From: Brevundimonas sp. UBA7506
GTDB lineage: Bacteria > Pseudomonadota > Alphaproteobacteria > Caulobacterales > Caulobacteraceae
Direction: 5' to 3'
Length of the DNA: 64,000 nt
Assembly (NCBI RefSeq): GCF_002479495.1
Contig: NZ_DLNQ01000007.1
Location: forward strand, 1-64,000
Below, piece after piece: positions 35,158-44,907 of this stretch. Position numbers and translations under genes: made by a program. Within the stretch, counting starts at the first letter, position 1. The number at the start of each line of letters is the position of its first letter. The notes under the pieces are model-generated. The model was not told the DNA's origin and made no database searches. It was given only the letters and a program-made list of their open reading frames with translations.

Positions 35158-35190
35158 GGTGAACGGCCGTGCGTCCCGGTGAACGGCCGC
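35158..35190. repeat. Short tandem direct repeat GGTGAACGGCCG
   Basis: GGTGAACGGCCG occurs at 35158-35169 and again at 35179-35190, 21 bases apart. It lies in the 260-bp space upstream of the serine hydrolase gene and downstream of the PleC-like kinase gene, in which no gene is seen. No function assigned. Confidence 0.45.
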
Positions 35191-35210
35191 CTCAGGGGGG
35201 AGCGGGACGC

Positions 35211-35304
35211 CAGGCGGCCTAGAGCGAACTTCATCCTGGGACGGCGCCGCTGCCTGGCTCCTGGGTCTTGGGCTCGCCGGACGAGCGGCTCGCTAGGCCG
35301 CCTG
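35211..35304. repeat. Spaced 12-bp inverted repeat at the 3' end of the PleC-like gene
   Basis: CAGGCGGCCTAG (35211-35222) is the exact reverse complement of CTAGGCCGCCTG (35293-35304). The latter encodes the last residues and stop of the minus-strand kinase gene. The 70-bp interior lacks long pairing. It may be a long-range hairpin or a duplicated gene tail. Confidence 0.4.
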
Positions 35305-37695
35305 CGACTGAACCCGCTGAACTGGCGCGCCGGCCGGGGCCATGGCGCCTTCGGGGGCGCGCAGCGGCAGGTCGAACCAGACGGTGGTGCCGTGGCCGGG
35401 TTCGCTCTCGATCGTCATGCGGCCGCGGTGCAGTTCGATCAGCGACTTGGTCAGAGCCAGGCCGAGGCCGGTGCCTTGCGTGGTCTTGGAATGCTGGCCC
35501 TCGACCTGCTCGAAGGGTTGGGCCAGGCGCTCCAGGTCGGCGGCGGCGATGCCGATGCCGGTGTCGGTCACCGAGAGGCGGACATGATCGGCGTCGTGGG
35601 GCGCGATGGTGACGGTGACCGCGCCGCCCTCGGGCGTGAACTTCACCGCGTTGGAGATGAGGTTCAGCATCACCTGCTTCAGGCCGCGATGGTCGGCCTC
35701 GACCTGCAGGGTTTCGGGGGCGACGAGGCCGAGGGTCAGGCCCGCCTCCATCGCCTTGCCGCGCATCAGGCGGATGGCGTCGTTGCACAGGGCGTTCAGC
35801 GACACGGCCTCGTAGTGCAAGGTCAGCTTGCCGGCCTCGATCTTGGCCATGTCGAGGATGTCGTTGATCAGGCTGAGCAGGTGCTGGCCCGACTGGTGAA
35901 TGTCGGCGGCGTAACCCTTGTAGCGTCTATCGCCCAGCGGGCCGAACATCTCGCCGGCCATGATTTCCGAGAAGCCGTTGATGGCGTTCAACGGGGTGCG
36001 CAGTTCGTGGCTCATATTGGCCAGGAACTCGGACTTGGCCTGGTTGGCGGCCTCGGCGCGGGTCATGGCGACCTCGTACTTGCGCGCCAGCAGAGACAGT
36101 TTGACCTCGCGGTCCTCAAGCTCCTCGACCATGCCGCGCAGTTCGTCGGCGGCGCGACGGCGCTCGGCCTCCTGACGGCGGATGACGGTGATGTCCGTGC
36201 AGATGACCACGGTGCCGCCGTCGCCGGTGAAGCGTTCGGCCATCTGCAGCCAGCGGCCGTCCTTCAGCTCGACCTCGCGCACGCCGGCGCGGCCGCTGGC
36301 CGAGGGGTGCTCGGCCTTGATGGCCCCGGCGGCGATGCGGTTCAGGGCGTCCTTCTGGGCCCCGCGCACCACGACGCCGGCGGGGAAGGCGAAGGCGTCC
36401 TGGAAGGCCTGATTCCACAGGATCAGACGACCCTGGCGGTCGAACAGGACGAAGGCGTCGGACACGCTTTCGATGCCGTCGCGCAGGCGGTTCTCGGCGG
36501 CCTGGGCCTGGGCCTTGGAGCGGCGGGCCTCGGTGATGTCCAGCGCCACGCCCAGCAGGCTGGAGAAGCCGCCGCTGTTGCGCGGCTGGCGCGACTGGCC
36601 GCGAGCGTCGATCCAGCGCACCCCGCCCGACTTCAGCGGTACGGGGAAAGTGACGTCGAAGACGCCGTCGGCGGCGGCGCGGTCGATGGCGTCGATCAGG
36701 GTCTCGCGATAGCGCGGGTGGACCCGGTCGATCAGGGCCTGGGTGGTCAGGATCTGGCCGGGCTCGGCCTCCAGCATGGCGGCCATGTAGTCGGACAGGA
36801 CCACCTCGCCGCGCGCCAGATCCCATTCCCAGACGCCGCAGCGGGCGGCCTCGACGGCGACGCGGAAGCGGCGCTCTGTGTCGGCCCACTGTCGGCTCGC
36901 GCGGGCCTGGCGCCAGTTCTGCACGGCGAGGACGGCCAGCATCAGCAGGACCAGCAGCAGGGGCGCGGCCAGCATCCAGGCGTCGTCCAGCCAGGCGGAC
37001 AGGCCGCCGGCGATGGGCAGGGAGGCCACGACCGCCTGACCGGCGGCCCCGAGCGGAGCTGAGGCCGTCAGCCGGAGCCGACCGTCGGCGTCCTTGACCG
37101 GACGTCCGGCGTCGGCGGGAGCCTGACCGGCGGGGGTGAGGCTGAGGTCGGCGCCCCCGAGTTCGGCCTTGAGCGGGGGCAGGGGCGTGCGGGCGACGAC
37201 GGCGCGGCCGTCCCTGAGCGCGCGACGCGTCACCAGGCCGTCGTCGTGCAGGGCATAGGCGGAGGCGGACGACGCGGACCGGGCCGAGGCGGCGTCGGTC
37301 TTGCCGCCCACAGCGGCGAGGACGCGTCCTTCGGCGTCCACGACGACGAAGCCGGCTTCGGGCGCGACAAGGCGGGCGCGGTCCAGGGCCTCGACGGCGA
37401 GCGCCGGACGTTCGGCCAGATCGCGGGCGATGAGATCGAGCGCGCGGTCGGTCAGGGCCAGGCGGGCGTCGATCAGGCCAGCGGCGCGCTGGGCTTCGAG
37501 CCTCAGGGCCTCGAAGCGGACCGCCTCCGCCTCGCGGCGGGGGCGGCTGTCGTCACGGATGACCAGCAGGGCATAGGCGGTGATGACCAGGGCGACGGCG
37601 AGCAGCAGGGCGCGCACCCACGGCATATGACCGCGCGTGATCTGGTCCGTGGCCCGGCGGCCCGGCTGATAGCTGCGGCGCTCCTTGCCCTGCAA
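35293..37695 (-). CDS. PAS-domain sensor histidine kinase, PleC-like
   Basis: An 800-residue membrane kinase. It has a first membrane helix at about 27-46, a periplasmic domain of about 190 residues and a second helix at about 238-259. Two PAS domains follow (about 272-395 and 405-508). The HisKA domain has FLANMSHELRTPLNAINGFSEIM (His563) and HQSGQHLLSLINDILDMAKIEAGK. The HATPase domain has LNLISNAVKFTP, VTDTGIGIA and GTGLGLALT. This H-box with the FGPLGDRRYKGYA insert closely resembles Caulobacter PleC and DivJ, which control DivK in cell polarity. The double membrane pass and length favour PleC. Symbol withheld, as paralogues share these motifs. Confidence 0.85.
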   Translation of the reverse strand: MQGKERRSYQPGRRATDQITRGHMPWVRALLLAVALVITAYALLVIRDDSRPRREAEAVRFEALRLEAQRAAGLIDARLALTDRALDLIARDLAERPALAVEALDRARLVAPEAGFVVVDAEGRVLAAVGGKTDAASARSASSASAYALHDDGLVTRRALRDGRAVVARTPLPPLKAELGGADLSLTPAGQAPADAGRPVKDADGRLRLTASAPLGAAGQAVVASLPIAGGLSAWLDDAWMLAAPLLLVLLMLAVLAVQNWRQARASRQWADTERRFRVAVEAARCGVWEWDLARGEVVLSDYMAAMLEAEPGQILTTQALIDRVHPRYRETLIDAIDRAAADGVFDVTFPVPLKSGGVRWIDARGQSRQPRNSGGFSSLLGVALDITEARRSKAQAQAAENRLRDGIESVSDAFVLFDRQGRLILWNQAFQDAFAFPAGVVVRGAQKDALNRIAAGAIKAEHPSASGRAGVREVELKDGRWLQMAERFTGDGGTVVICTDITVIRRQEAERRRAADELRGMVEELEDREVKLSLLARKYEVAMTRAEAANQAKSEFLANMSHELRTPLNAINGFSEIMAGEMFGPLGDRRYKGYAADIHQSGQHLLSLINDILDMAKIEAGKLTLHYEAVSLNALCNDAIRLMRGKAMEAGLTLGLVAPETLQVEADHRGLKQVMLNLISNAVKFTPEGGAVTVTIAPHDADHVRLSVTDTGIGIAAADLERLAQPFEQVEGQHSKTTQGTGLGLALTKSLIELHRGRMTIESEPGHGTTVWFDLPLRAPEGAMAPAGAPVQRVQSQAA

Positions 37696-37808
37696 GCCGA
37701 CCCTCTCATGCTGAACAGCAGGCGGGAATCTAGGCTGCGTCGCGGATTCCTGTCGAGGCCCGGAGCGAAAGGCTTTTCACCTGGAAGGCGAACCGGTGCA
37801 GGAAAGAC

Positions 37809-38390
37809 TCAGACCGCCTCGTCAGCGGCGCTCGTCGTGGCGCGCGGGGCGTCGTCGGGCGCGGCGAGAACATCAGTGATCTGACGCAGGACGTCGCGGG
37901 CGCGGCGGGCGAGACGCAGGCTTTCCGGCGGGGCGTCGTCGGGGGCTTCGGACACCGTCTCGACCAGTTCACGGGCCAGATTCATCAGGTCGGGCGACGC
38001 GGCGATCAGGCGGGACTGGAACTCGATGCGCTCGGGATCGCGGTCGTATTCGGCGCCCGGCACGCGCCAGCCGCCCCAGTCGGCCTTGTCGGTGACGACG
38101 ACGGGATAGGAGCCGGGGAAGGGGTGATGGGCGCAGTCAGCCGGTTCCTGCCACTTGTTTCGGGCGCGCAGGACGCGCCAGTCGCCCAGGGCGGTGAGGG
38201 CCACATTGTCCTCGGCCGGAAGCTGCAGTTCGGCGGCCTGGAACTCACGGCCGAGGCCGACCTCGTAGGTGATGCGGACAGGTTCGTCGAAGCCCTTGGC
38301 CCAGACGGGCAGGACCTTCTCGATCTGGGCCCAGGCGCCGACGCTTTCGACCCAGACCTTCTGGCCTTTCTGGAACTGCGCGCGCGCCAT
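37809..38390 (-). CDS. Conserved hypothetical protein
   Basis: A 193-residue soluble protein that begins MARAQFQKGQKVWVESVGAW, a small beta-barrel-like N-terminus (about 1-60: VWVESVGAWAQIEKVLPVWAKGFDEPVRITYEVGLGREF). A central WGGWRVPGAEYDRDPERIEFQSRLIAASPDLMNLARELVE follows, with a helical C-terminus. I do not recognise a named family; the central segment resembles phage and Caulobacterales hypothetical proteins that end in 'LIAASPDLM'. It is oriented with the CBS and PleC-like genes. The ATG has GGAGAGG upstream. Confidence 0.75.
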   Translation of the reverse strand: MARAQFQKGQKVWVESVGAWAQIEKVLPVWAKGFDEPVRITYEVGLGREFQAAELQLPAEDNVALTALGDWRVLRARNKWQEPADCAHHPFPGSYPVVVTDKADWGGWRVPGAEYDRDPERIEFQSRLIAASPDLMNLARELVETVSEAPDDAPPESLRLARRARDVLRQITDVLAAPDDAPRATTSAADEAV

Positions 38391-38478
38391 GGACCTCTCC
38401 CCGAATGCAGGGAGGCAGCATGGCGCGCCAGCCGTTATCGTCGGGTTCCGCGACGTGGTTAGCGCGCGGTAAGGATCA

Positions 38479-38892
38479 TCAGGCCGAGCGGGAGATCTCT
38501 TCGAGGGCTTCGCCGGCGTACTTCTCCTTCACCCGCGTCGATAGGTCGCCCAGGGAGACCACGCCGACCAGGCGTCCGTCCTTGTCCACGACCGGCAGAC
38601 GGCGCACCTGACGCGAGCTCATCAGGTCCAGGGCGATCTTCAGATCGTCGTCGGCGCGCACGACGAGGGCGTCGCGGCTGAGGAACTCGACCACGCGGGC
38701 ATTGGGGGCGGCGCCGGCGGCCACGGCGCGCACCGTGATGTCGCGGTCGGTGATGGCGCCCACCAGGTTCTCGCCGTCGGCCACGGGGATGAAGCCGAAG
38801 TCGCCCGCCGCCATCCGGGCGGCCACTTCCTGAAGGGTGTCGTTGGGACGGGCCACCTGCACGTCCTTGCTCATCACGTCGCGGATCTTCAT
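38479..38892 (-). CDS. CBS-domain pair protein
   Basis: A 137-residue protein made of two CBS domains (about 1-60 and 70-130). It begins MKIRDVMSKDVQVARPNDTLQEVAARM, with GAITDRDITVRAVA and VRRLPVVDKDGRLVGVVSLGDLS. Such stand-alone pairs bind adenosine nucleotides and act as energy or redox sensors on partner proteins. The partner is not evident. The ATG is preceded by GGAGAACCCC (read on the minus strand), a good ribosome site. Confidence 0.93.
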   Translation of the reverse strand: MKIRDVMSKDVQVARPNDTLQEVAARMAAGDFGFIPVADGENLVGAITDRDITVRAVAAGAAPNARVVEFLSRDALVVRADDDLKIALDLMSSRQVRRLPVVDKDGRLVGVVSLGDLSTRVKEKYAGEALEEISRSA

Positions 38893-38967
38893 GGGGTTCT
38901 CCTTGCGCTGCGGCCCTGGGCCGGACGCTAAGAACCCGCGCCGTCGAACCGGGTTCCGGATCGGCGT

Positions 38968-40851
38968 CTAGGGCTCCCTCCGTTCCGGCAGGGTCTGGGC
39001 GGCGCGGACCAGTTGCACGAACTCGGCGCGGTCGCCGTAGGGATCGTCGCCGCGCGCGCCCTGGGCCTGATCAAGGATGGCGTTCCAGCCGTAGTCGGCC
39101 GCCATCCAGGGATCGTCGCGCAGTTTCTGACCGAAGGCGGCGACGGCGATGGCCCAGCGCGTGGCCTCCGGCGGCTGGGCGCTGACGCGGCCGTTGGCGG
39201 GGTTGGCCAGAACCTGCTGGATCAGTTCGGAACGGGCGACGCCGGGCTGCTTGTAGCGGACCTGGATGAAACCGATCTCGCCGTTCGGATCGCCGGCGCC
39301 GGTTGTGACGCGGTTGTCGGGGTAGCGCCGCTCGGGGATCTGGGTCGGGCCGCCGACGGGGGTGATTTCATAGAGGGCGGTGACGGAAGCGCCCGAGCCG
39401 ACCTCGCCGGCGTCGATCGCGTCGTTGTTGAAGTCTTCCTCGTTCAGCAGCCGGGTCTCATAGCCGATCAGCCGCCATTCGGCGACGCGGGCCGGGTTGA
39501 ACTCGACCTGGATCTTGACGTCGTCGGCGATGGGGAAGGCGCTCTTGTCGAACTGGGGACCGAACAGGCGGCGGGCCTCGTTCAGGTCATCGACGTAGGC
39601 GGCGGTTCCGTTGCCGGCCTGGGCGATGGCCTGCATCCGGGCGTCCTGATAGTTGCCGCGGCCGAAGCCGTAGACCGACAGGTAGATCCCCGTCTTTCGC
39701 TTGTCGGCGACATAGTCTTCCAGCCGCTTGTCGTCGGTGACGCCGACGTTGAAGTCGCCGTCGGTGAACATCAGGATGCGGTTGACCTTGTCGCGGCCGA
39801 AGCCGGCCTGGGCCTGATCATAGGCGTTGGTCATGCCGGTGGCGCCGGCCGTGCCGCCCGACGCGCGCAATGAGGCGACGGCGCAGCGCAGCTTCAGCTT
39901 TTCATTGCCGGAGGTGGGGGCCAGGGTCGTGCCCGCGCCCTCGGCGTAATAGGCGACCGCGACGCGATCCTGGGGCCGCAGGCGGTCGATGATCAGGTTC
40001 ATCGATTGCTTGGCGAGGTCCAGCTTGTCCGGGCTGCGCATCGAGCCCGAGACATCGACCAGGAAGGTCAGGTTCAGCGGGCGGCGCTGCGCCTCGGGCA
40101 GTTCATAGCCCTGCAGGCCGACGTGGACGATCTGGCGGCCGGGCGCCCAGGGCGAGGCGGCCACGGCGGTGGTGACGGCGAAGGGCCGTGCCGCCGAGGT
40201 CGGGCGGGCGTAGCCGTAGTCGAAGTAGTTGATCATCTCCTCGACGCGGACGGCGTCGCGCGGCGGGGCGCTGCCGTTGTCGATGAAGCGATGGACGTTG
40301 GCGTAGGCGGCGGTGTCGACGTCGATCGAGAAGGTCGAGACGGGCTGATCAGCCGTGCGCTTGACCGGGTTGGGCGTGGCGTCGGGATAGCGCTCGGTAT
40401 TGGCGGGCGACGGAGGGATCATGCCGCCTGGGGCGTGCGGTCCGATGCGCGAGCCGCTGACGACGACGCCTTCGACGGTCGTGCGGCCGTCCGGCGTCGT
40501 CGAGATGACGGCGGGCCGTACCGGGGCCGGAGGAGGCGGCGGCGCGGGTGGCGGCGGCGGTCCATACACGACGACCGGCGGGCCGCTGTATTCCACCCGG
40601 TCTTCCTTCCTGGTCGGGCCGATCGGCACGGTGACGGGCGGCGGAGGGCGGCGCACGACGGGCGGTTGGGGCGGAGCGGGCGGCGTCAGGATGAACCCGA
40701 ATTCCCGACAGGCGGCGTCGGTAGGAGCGCCGTCACGCAGCGGGGGAAGGGGGACGGCCATGACCGGCGCGGGCGCGGCGGTCAGCAGAGCGGCGACGGC
40801 GGCCAGCGTCAGACTGTACGGGCTGCGCCTCAAAGGGTTGCGATTGGGCAT
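38968..40851 (-). CDS. Secreted von Willebrand factor A-domain protein (YfbK type)
   Basis: A 627-residue exported protein. It has a signal peptide (about 12-32, LTLAAVAALLTAAPAPVMA), then a Pro-rich linker with PPPPPAPPPPPAP. A VWFA-associated N-terminal region (STFSIDVDTAAYANVHRFI), a VWA domain with the MIDAS motif DVSGS (Asp266, Ser268, Ser270) and a C-terminal DUF3520 domain (FIQVRYKQPG) follow. The same layout is seen in YfbK. It probably binds a divalent metal and a protein ligand at the envelope. I chose ATG 40851, which opens the signal peptide; upstream codons look non-coding. Confidence 0.88.
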   Translation of the reverse strand: MPNRNPLRRSPYSLTLAAVAALLTAAPAPVMAVPLPPLRDGAPTDAACREFGFILTPPAPPQPPVVRRPPPPVTVPIGPTRKEDRVEYSGPPVVVYGPPPPPAPPPPPAPVRPAVISTTPDGRTTVEGVVVSGSRIGPHAPGGMIPPSPANTERYPDATPNPVKRTADQPVSTFSIDVDTAAYANVHRFIDNGSAPPRDAVRVEEMINYFDYGYARPTSAARPFAVTTAVAASPWAPGRQIVHVGLQGYELPEAQRRPLNLTFLVDVSGSMRSPDKLDLAKQSMNLIIDRLRPQDRVAVAYYAEGAGTTLAPTSGNEKLKLRCAVASLRASGGTAGATGMTNAYDQAQAGFGRDKVNRILMFTDGDFNVGVTDDKRLEDYVADKRKTGIYLSVYGFGRGNYQDARMQAIAQAGNGTAAYVDDLNEARRLFGPQFDKSAFPIADDVKIQVEFNPARVAEWRLIGYETRLLNEEDFNNDAIDAGEVGSGASVTALYEITPVGGPTQIPERRYPDNRVTTGAGDPNGEIGFIQVRYKQPGVARSELIQQVLANPANGRVSAQPPEATRWAIAVAAFGQKLRDDPWMAADYGWNAILDQAQGARGDDPYGDRAEFVQLVRAAQTLPERREP

Positions 40852-41031
40852 CGAACGATCTCCTCCATCCCTGTTGCGCCCACTAGCATGACGATGTTCG
40901 GCGGAACTGTGGCGAAGCTTTTGTCCTGATCTCGGCAAGGGACGATCGTGGCGTGGGCGCCTCGGCTGCATCGGCCCTCGCAATCGCGACGCTTAGTCCC
41001 CACAATGGAGGCTCAATCCAAAGGGTGAGCG

Positions 41032-42888
41032 ATGGCCGAAGCGGCGACAGGACTGGATCTGGGCCATGTGGCGGCTCTGCTGGCGGCGGGGGTCGTGGCG
41101 GTGCCGGTCTTCCGCAAGATCGGGCTGGGCTCGGTGCTGGGCTATCTGGCGGCGGGCGCGGCCATCGGACCGTTCGGTCTGGCCCTGTTCCGCGAGCCGG
41201 AGACCATCCTGCACGTCGCCGAGTTCGGCGTGGTCATCTTCCTGTTCATCATCGGTCTGGAGATGCGTCCCAAGCGGCTGTGGGGGATGAGGAACGAGAT
41301 CTTCGGTCTGGGCGCTGCCCAGGTCGGACTGGCGGGTCTGGCCCTGACGCTGGTGGCGATGGCGGCAGGGGTTTCGGCGCCGGTGGCTTTCGTCGGGGCG
41401 ATGGGCTTCGTCATGTCCTCGACCGCCGTCATCGTGCAGATGCTGGAGGAGCGGGGCGACCTGCCGACGCCGCAGGGGCAGAGGGCGGTGTCCATCCTGC
41501 TGTTCGAGGACCTGGCCATTGTGCCGTTGCTGGCCGTGGTCGCCATTCTGGCCGCTTCGGTCGGGACGGCGAGCGAGAGCGCCACGCCCCTGTGGCAGAC
41601 CATCGGGCTGGCGGTCGCGGCGGTGGCCGGGGTGCTGGTCGCCGGGCGCTATGCGATTAACCCGGCCTTCCGCTTCCTGGCGCGCAACGGCGGGCGCGAG
41701 GTGATGACGGCGGCGGCCCTGCTGGTGGTGGCGGGCACGGCCTGGATCATGGATCAGGTCGGCCTGTCGATGGCCATGGGCGCCTTCCTGGCCGGGGTGC
41801 TGCTGTCGGACTCGACCTTCCGGCATCAGCTGGAGGCCGACGTCGAGCCGTTCCGCGCCATCCTGCTGGGGCTCTTCTTCCTGTCGGTGGGCATGGCGCT
41901 GGACATTGGGGTGGTGATTTCCGACTGGCGCATCGTGGTCGCGGGCCTGCTGGCCTTCATGGTGGTCAAGGCCCTGGTGATCTATGTCGTCGCCCGTCTG
42001 TTCAAGGCGCGTCATCATGAGGCGATCGAGCGGGCGGCCCTGTTCGCCCAGGGCGGAGAGTTCGCCTTCGTTCTGTACGGCGCGGCGGCGGCGGGCGGGG
42101 TGATCGACGGTCAGGCCAGTGCGGCCCTGACGGCCATCGTCATCCTGTCCATGGCCCTGACCCCGTTGACGACCCTGGCGATGAAGCGCTGGCTGCCGAA
42201 GGAGGCGGGCCTGTCGCCGGAAGACGCCGAGGGCGTGGATGCGGCCGAGGGCCTGCGCGGCCAGGTGCTGATCATCGGCTTCGGGCGCTTCGCCCAGGTG
42301 GTGTCCCAGCCCCTGTTGGCGCGCGACGTGGACGTGTCGATCATCGAGAACGACGTGGAGATGATCCAGGCGGCCGGGAACTTCGGCTTCAAGGTCTATT
42401 ACGGCGACGGGACGCGGCTGGACACGCTGCGGGCCTCGGGCGCGGGCAAGGCCGAGGCGGTGCTGGTCTGCGTCGACAAGCCGGAGGCCGCCGACAAGAT
42501 CGTGCAGCTGGTGAAGTCGGAATTCCCCGGCGTGAAGCTGTTCGTGCGCGCCTTTGACCGAGGCCATTCGCTGCGCCTGATCGCGGCGGGCGTCGACTAC
42601 CACATCCGTGAGACCTTCGAGTCGGCGCTGGCGTTCGGCGAGGCGGTGCTGGTCGATCTGGGGGTGTCCGAGGACGAGGCGGCCGAGACCATCGCCGACG
42701 TGCGCCGTCGCGACGCGGCGCGTCTGGACCTGCAGGTGACGGGCGGGCTGACCGCCGGGCGGTCGATGATGCGCGGCAACGCCGTGACGCCCGAGCCCGA
42801 GCCCTACATCAAGCCGGCGCGCGAAGGGCGGCTGGTCAACGAGAGCGAGGCCCCGCCCGAGGCGGTGATCGAGCAAGAAGCGGACTGA
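41032..42888 (+). CDS. Monovalent cation:proton antiporter-2 (KefB/KefC-like)
   Basis: A 618-residue CPA2 transporter that exports K+ or Na+ in exchange for protons. About 12 membrane helices fill residues 8-385, with FLFIIGLEMRPKRLWG and SMAMGAFLAGVLLSD as family markers. A cytoplasmic RCK/TrkA-N domain (about 400-520) has the nucleotide-binding GFGRFAQ and a conserved D in VSIIENDVEMI. A variable tail ends it. The RCK domain suggests gating by NAD(H) or glutathione adducts. The next gene, pncB, starts 6 bases later and makes NAD precursors, a suggestive link. Confidence 0.92.
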   Translation: MAEAATGLDLGHVAALLAAGVVAVPVFRKIGLGSVLGYLAAGAAIGPFGLALFREPETILHVAEFGVVIFLFIIGLEMRPKRLWGMRNEIFGLGAAQVGLAGLALTLVAMAAGVSAPVAFVGAMGFVMSSTAVIVQMLEERGDLPTPQGQRAVSILLFEDLAIVPLLAVVAILAASVGTASESATPLWQTIGLAVAAVAGVLVAGRYAINPAFRFLARNGGREVMTAAALLVVAGTAWIMDQVGLSMAMGAFLAGVLLSDSTFRHQLEADVEPFRAILLGLFFLSVGMALDIGVVISDWRIVVAGLLAFMVVKALVIYVVARLFKARHHEAIERAALFAQGGEFAFVLYGAAAAGGVIDGQASAALTAIVILSMALTPLTTLAMKRWLPKEAGLSPEDAEGVDAAEGLRGQVLIIGFGRFAQVVSQPLLARDVDVSIIENDVEMIQAAGNFGFKVYYGDGTRLDTLRASGAGKAEAVLVCVDKPEAADKIVQLVKSEFPGVKLFVRAFDRGHSLRLIAAGVDYHIRETFESALAFGEAVLVDLGVSEDEAAETIADVRRRDAARLDLQVTGGLTAGRSMMRGNAVTPEPEPYIKPAREGRLVNESEAPPEAVIEQEAD

Positions 42889-42894
42889 CCGGGC

Positions 42895-44205
42895 ATGGCG
42901 AGCGTCGATCTGGCCAAGCGGGCCTATGACCACGGCTGGCGGCTGGACCCCATCGTCCGCAGCCTGCTGGACACAGACTTCTACAAGTTGCTGATGCTCC
43001 AGCTGATCTGGCGCAGGCATCGCCATGTGCCGGTGACCTTCAGCGTCATCAACCGCACCACCAGCGTGCGGCTGGCCGAGGAGGTGGACGAGGCGGAGCT
43101 GCGGGCGCAACTGGACCATGCGCGGACCCTGCGGTTTTCGAACCGCGAGCTGATCTGGCTGGGCGGCAACACCTTCTACGGGGTGAAGTCGATTTTCACG
43201 CCCGACTTTCTGGCCTGGCTGGCCGAGTATCGCCTGCCCGAGTACGACCTGTCGCGCGGGGCGGACGGGCAGTTCCGGCTGGAGTTCTCGGGCGGCTGGG
43301 CGGACGTCACCCTGTGGGAGATCTCGGCCCTGTCGATCCTCAATGAGCTGCGCAGCCGCAAGGCCCTGCGGCGTCTGGGCCGGTTCGAGCTGGACGTCCT
43401 CTATGCCCGGGCCAAGACCAAGCTGTGGGGCAAGGTCGAGCGGCTGAGGAAGCTGGAGCCGCTGGCCATTTCGGACTTCGGCACACGACGGCGGCACGGC
43501 TTCCTGTGGCAGGGCTGGTGCGTCGAGGCGCTGAAGGAGGGGCTGGGGAAGGCCTTTATCGGCACGTCCAATGTCCTGCTGGCCATGAACAACGATCTGG
43601 AGGCAGTCGGCACCAATGGGCATGAGCTGCCCATGGTGCTGGCGGCCCTGGCGGGGGATGACGACGCGGCGCTGCGGCGTGCGCCCTGGCAGGTGTTGGA
43701 GGAGTGGCGGGCGACCTATGACGGCAATCTGTTGATCGCCCTGCCGGACGCCTTCGGAACGCGGGCCTTTCTCGCCGATGCGCCGGACTGGCTGGCCGAC
43801 TGGAAGGGGTTCCGGCCGGACTCGGCGCCGCCGATCGAGGGCGGGGAGGAGATCCTGAGCTGGTGGGCGGCGCAGGGCCGCGATCCGCGCGAGCGGTTGC
43901 TGGTCTTCGCCGACGGCATGGACGTGGACACGATCGAGGCGACCCATGCCCACTTCAAGGGGCGGGTGCGGACTAGCTTCGGCTGGGGCACCAATCTGAC
44001 CAATGACTTCCGCGACTGTGCGCCCGCGCCCATGCCGGAGCTGACGCCCATCTCCCTGGTCTGCAAGGTGACGCGGGCGGGCGGGCGCTCGGCGGTCAAG
44101 CTGTCGGACAATGTCGAGAAGGCGACCGGCGACCGGGGCGAGATCGAGCGCTACATCCGTGTCTTCGGCGAGGCGGGACGGGGGCGTCAGACGGTCCTCG
44201 TCTGA
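42895..44205 (+). CDS. pncB: Nicotinate phosphoribosyltransferase
   Basis: Makes nicotinate mononucleotide in the NAD salvage pathway. The 436-residue product shows family blocks: [17 protein letters not shown] near the N-terminus, [29 protein letters not shown], then [14 protein letters not shown] with the autophosphorylated histidine region. [10 protein letters not shown] and PISLVCKV near the C-terminus (phosphate-binding) complete it. Length is normal. Adjacent to the antiporter gene by 6 bases and probably in its operon. Confidence 0.95.
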   Translation: MASVDLAKRAYDHGWRLDPIVRSLLDTDFYKLLMLQLIWRRHRHVPVTFSVINRTTSVRLAEEVDEAELRAQLDHARTLRFSNRELIWLGGNTFYGVKSIFTPDFLAWLAEYRLPEYDLSRGADGQFRLEFSGGWADVTLWEISALSILNELRSRKALRRLGRFELDVLYARAKTKLWGKVERLRKLEPLAISDFGTRRRHGFLWQGWCVEALKEGLGKAFIGTSNVLLAMNNDLEAVGTNGHELPMVLAALAGDDDAALRRAPWQVLEEWRATYDGNLLIALPDAFGTRAFLADAPDWLADWKGFRPDSAPPIEGGEEILSWWAAQGRDPRERLLVFADGMDVDTIEATHAHFKGRVRTSFGWGTNLTNDFRDCAPAPMPELTPISLVCKVTRAGGRSAVKLSDNVEKATGDRGEIERYIRVFGEAGRGRQTVLV

Positions 44206-44271
44206 GGGAACCGCCAAGCTTGGTGGCGCATTTCGCCAGAGGCGACGGACGGCGTCGTCTCACCCAGCGGG

Positions 44272-44853
44272 ATGCGCGTCATGACCACCTATAACGTCGG
44301 CTATATCGTCGGTTCTCTTGCCAAGGGCTCGATCAACCGAAAGCTGGCCAAGGCCCTGATCAAGCTGGCGCCCGAGAAGCTGAAATTCCACGAGATCTCG
44401 TTCGCGGACCTGCCGCTGTATTCCTATGACTATGACGCCGACTATCCGGCGGTGGCGACGGATTTCAAGGCGGCGATCAAGGGTTCGGACGCCATCCTGT
44501 TCGTGACGCCGGAGTACAACCGCTCGATCCCCGGCGGGCTGAAGAACGCCATCGACTGGGCCAGCCGGCCCTATGGCGCCAACAGCTTCGCCAACAAGCC
44601 GACAGCGGTGATCGGGACGTCGCCGGGCGCCATCGGCACGGCGGTGGGGCAGCAGGTGCTGCGCCCCATCCTGGGCTTCCTGCAGGCGCCGCAGATGAAC
44701 GCGCCCGAAGCCTATATCCAGTTCAAGCCAGGCCTGATCGACGACGACGGCAATGTCAGCGTGCCCGAGACCGAGCAGTTCCTGCGCGACTACATGGAGG
44801 CCTTCCATCAGTTCATGGCGCGGGTGCTGACGGTCTTGCCGCGCGACGCCTGA
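44272..44853 (+). CDS. NADPH-dependent FMN reductase (ChrR-like)
   Basis: A 193-residue flavodoxin-like flavoprotein. YNVGYIVGSLAKGSINRKLAKAL is the phosphate-binding loop, LFVTPEYNRSIPGGLKNAIDWASRP is the flavin-contacting signature of the YieF/ChrR group, and IGTSPGAIGTAVGQQVLRPIL follows. Members reduce quinones or chromate with two electrons. ATG 44281 (MTTYN) is an equally good start. No membrane or signal segments. Confidence 0.9.
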   Translation: MRVMTTYNVGYIVGSLAKGSINRKLAKALIKLAPEKLKFHEISFADLPLYSYDYDADYPAVATDFKAAIKGSDAILFVTPEYNRSIPGGLKNAIDWASRPYGANSFANKPTAVIGTSPGAIGTAVGQQVLRPILGFLQAPQMNAPEAYIQFKPGLIDDDGNVSVPETEQFLRDYMEAFHQFMARVLTVLPRDA

Positions 44854-44907
44854 TCCATCAGGGAGGCGGGACCGTATTCAGGTTCCATCCCGAGTCAGGA
44901 CCGCCGC

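Noticed and set aside
40993..44217. 1074-codon minus-strand frame opposite the antiporter and pncB
   Set aside because: It covers two certain genes in the antisense direction. The composition is rich in His, Gln and Arg, with no recognised domain.
44205..44240. Terminator after pncB
   Set aside because: CGCCA...TGGCG gives only a 5-bp stem around a CCAAGCTTGG palindrome, with no T-run. Too weak to call.
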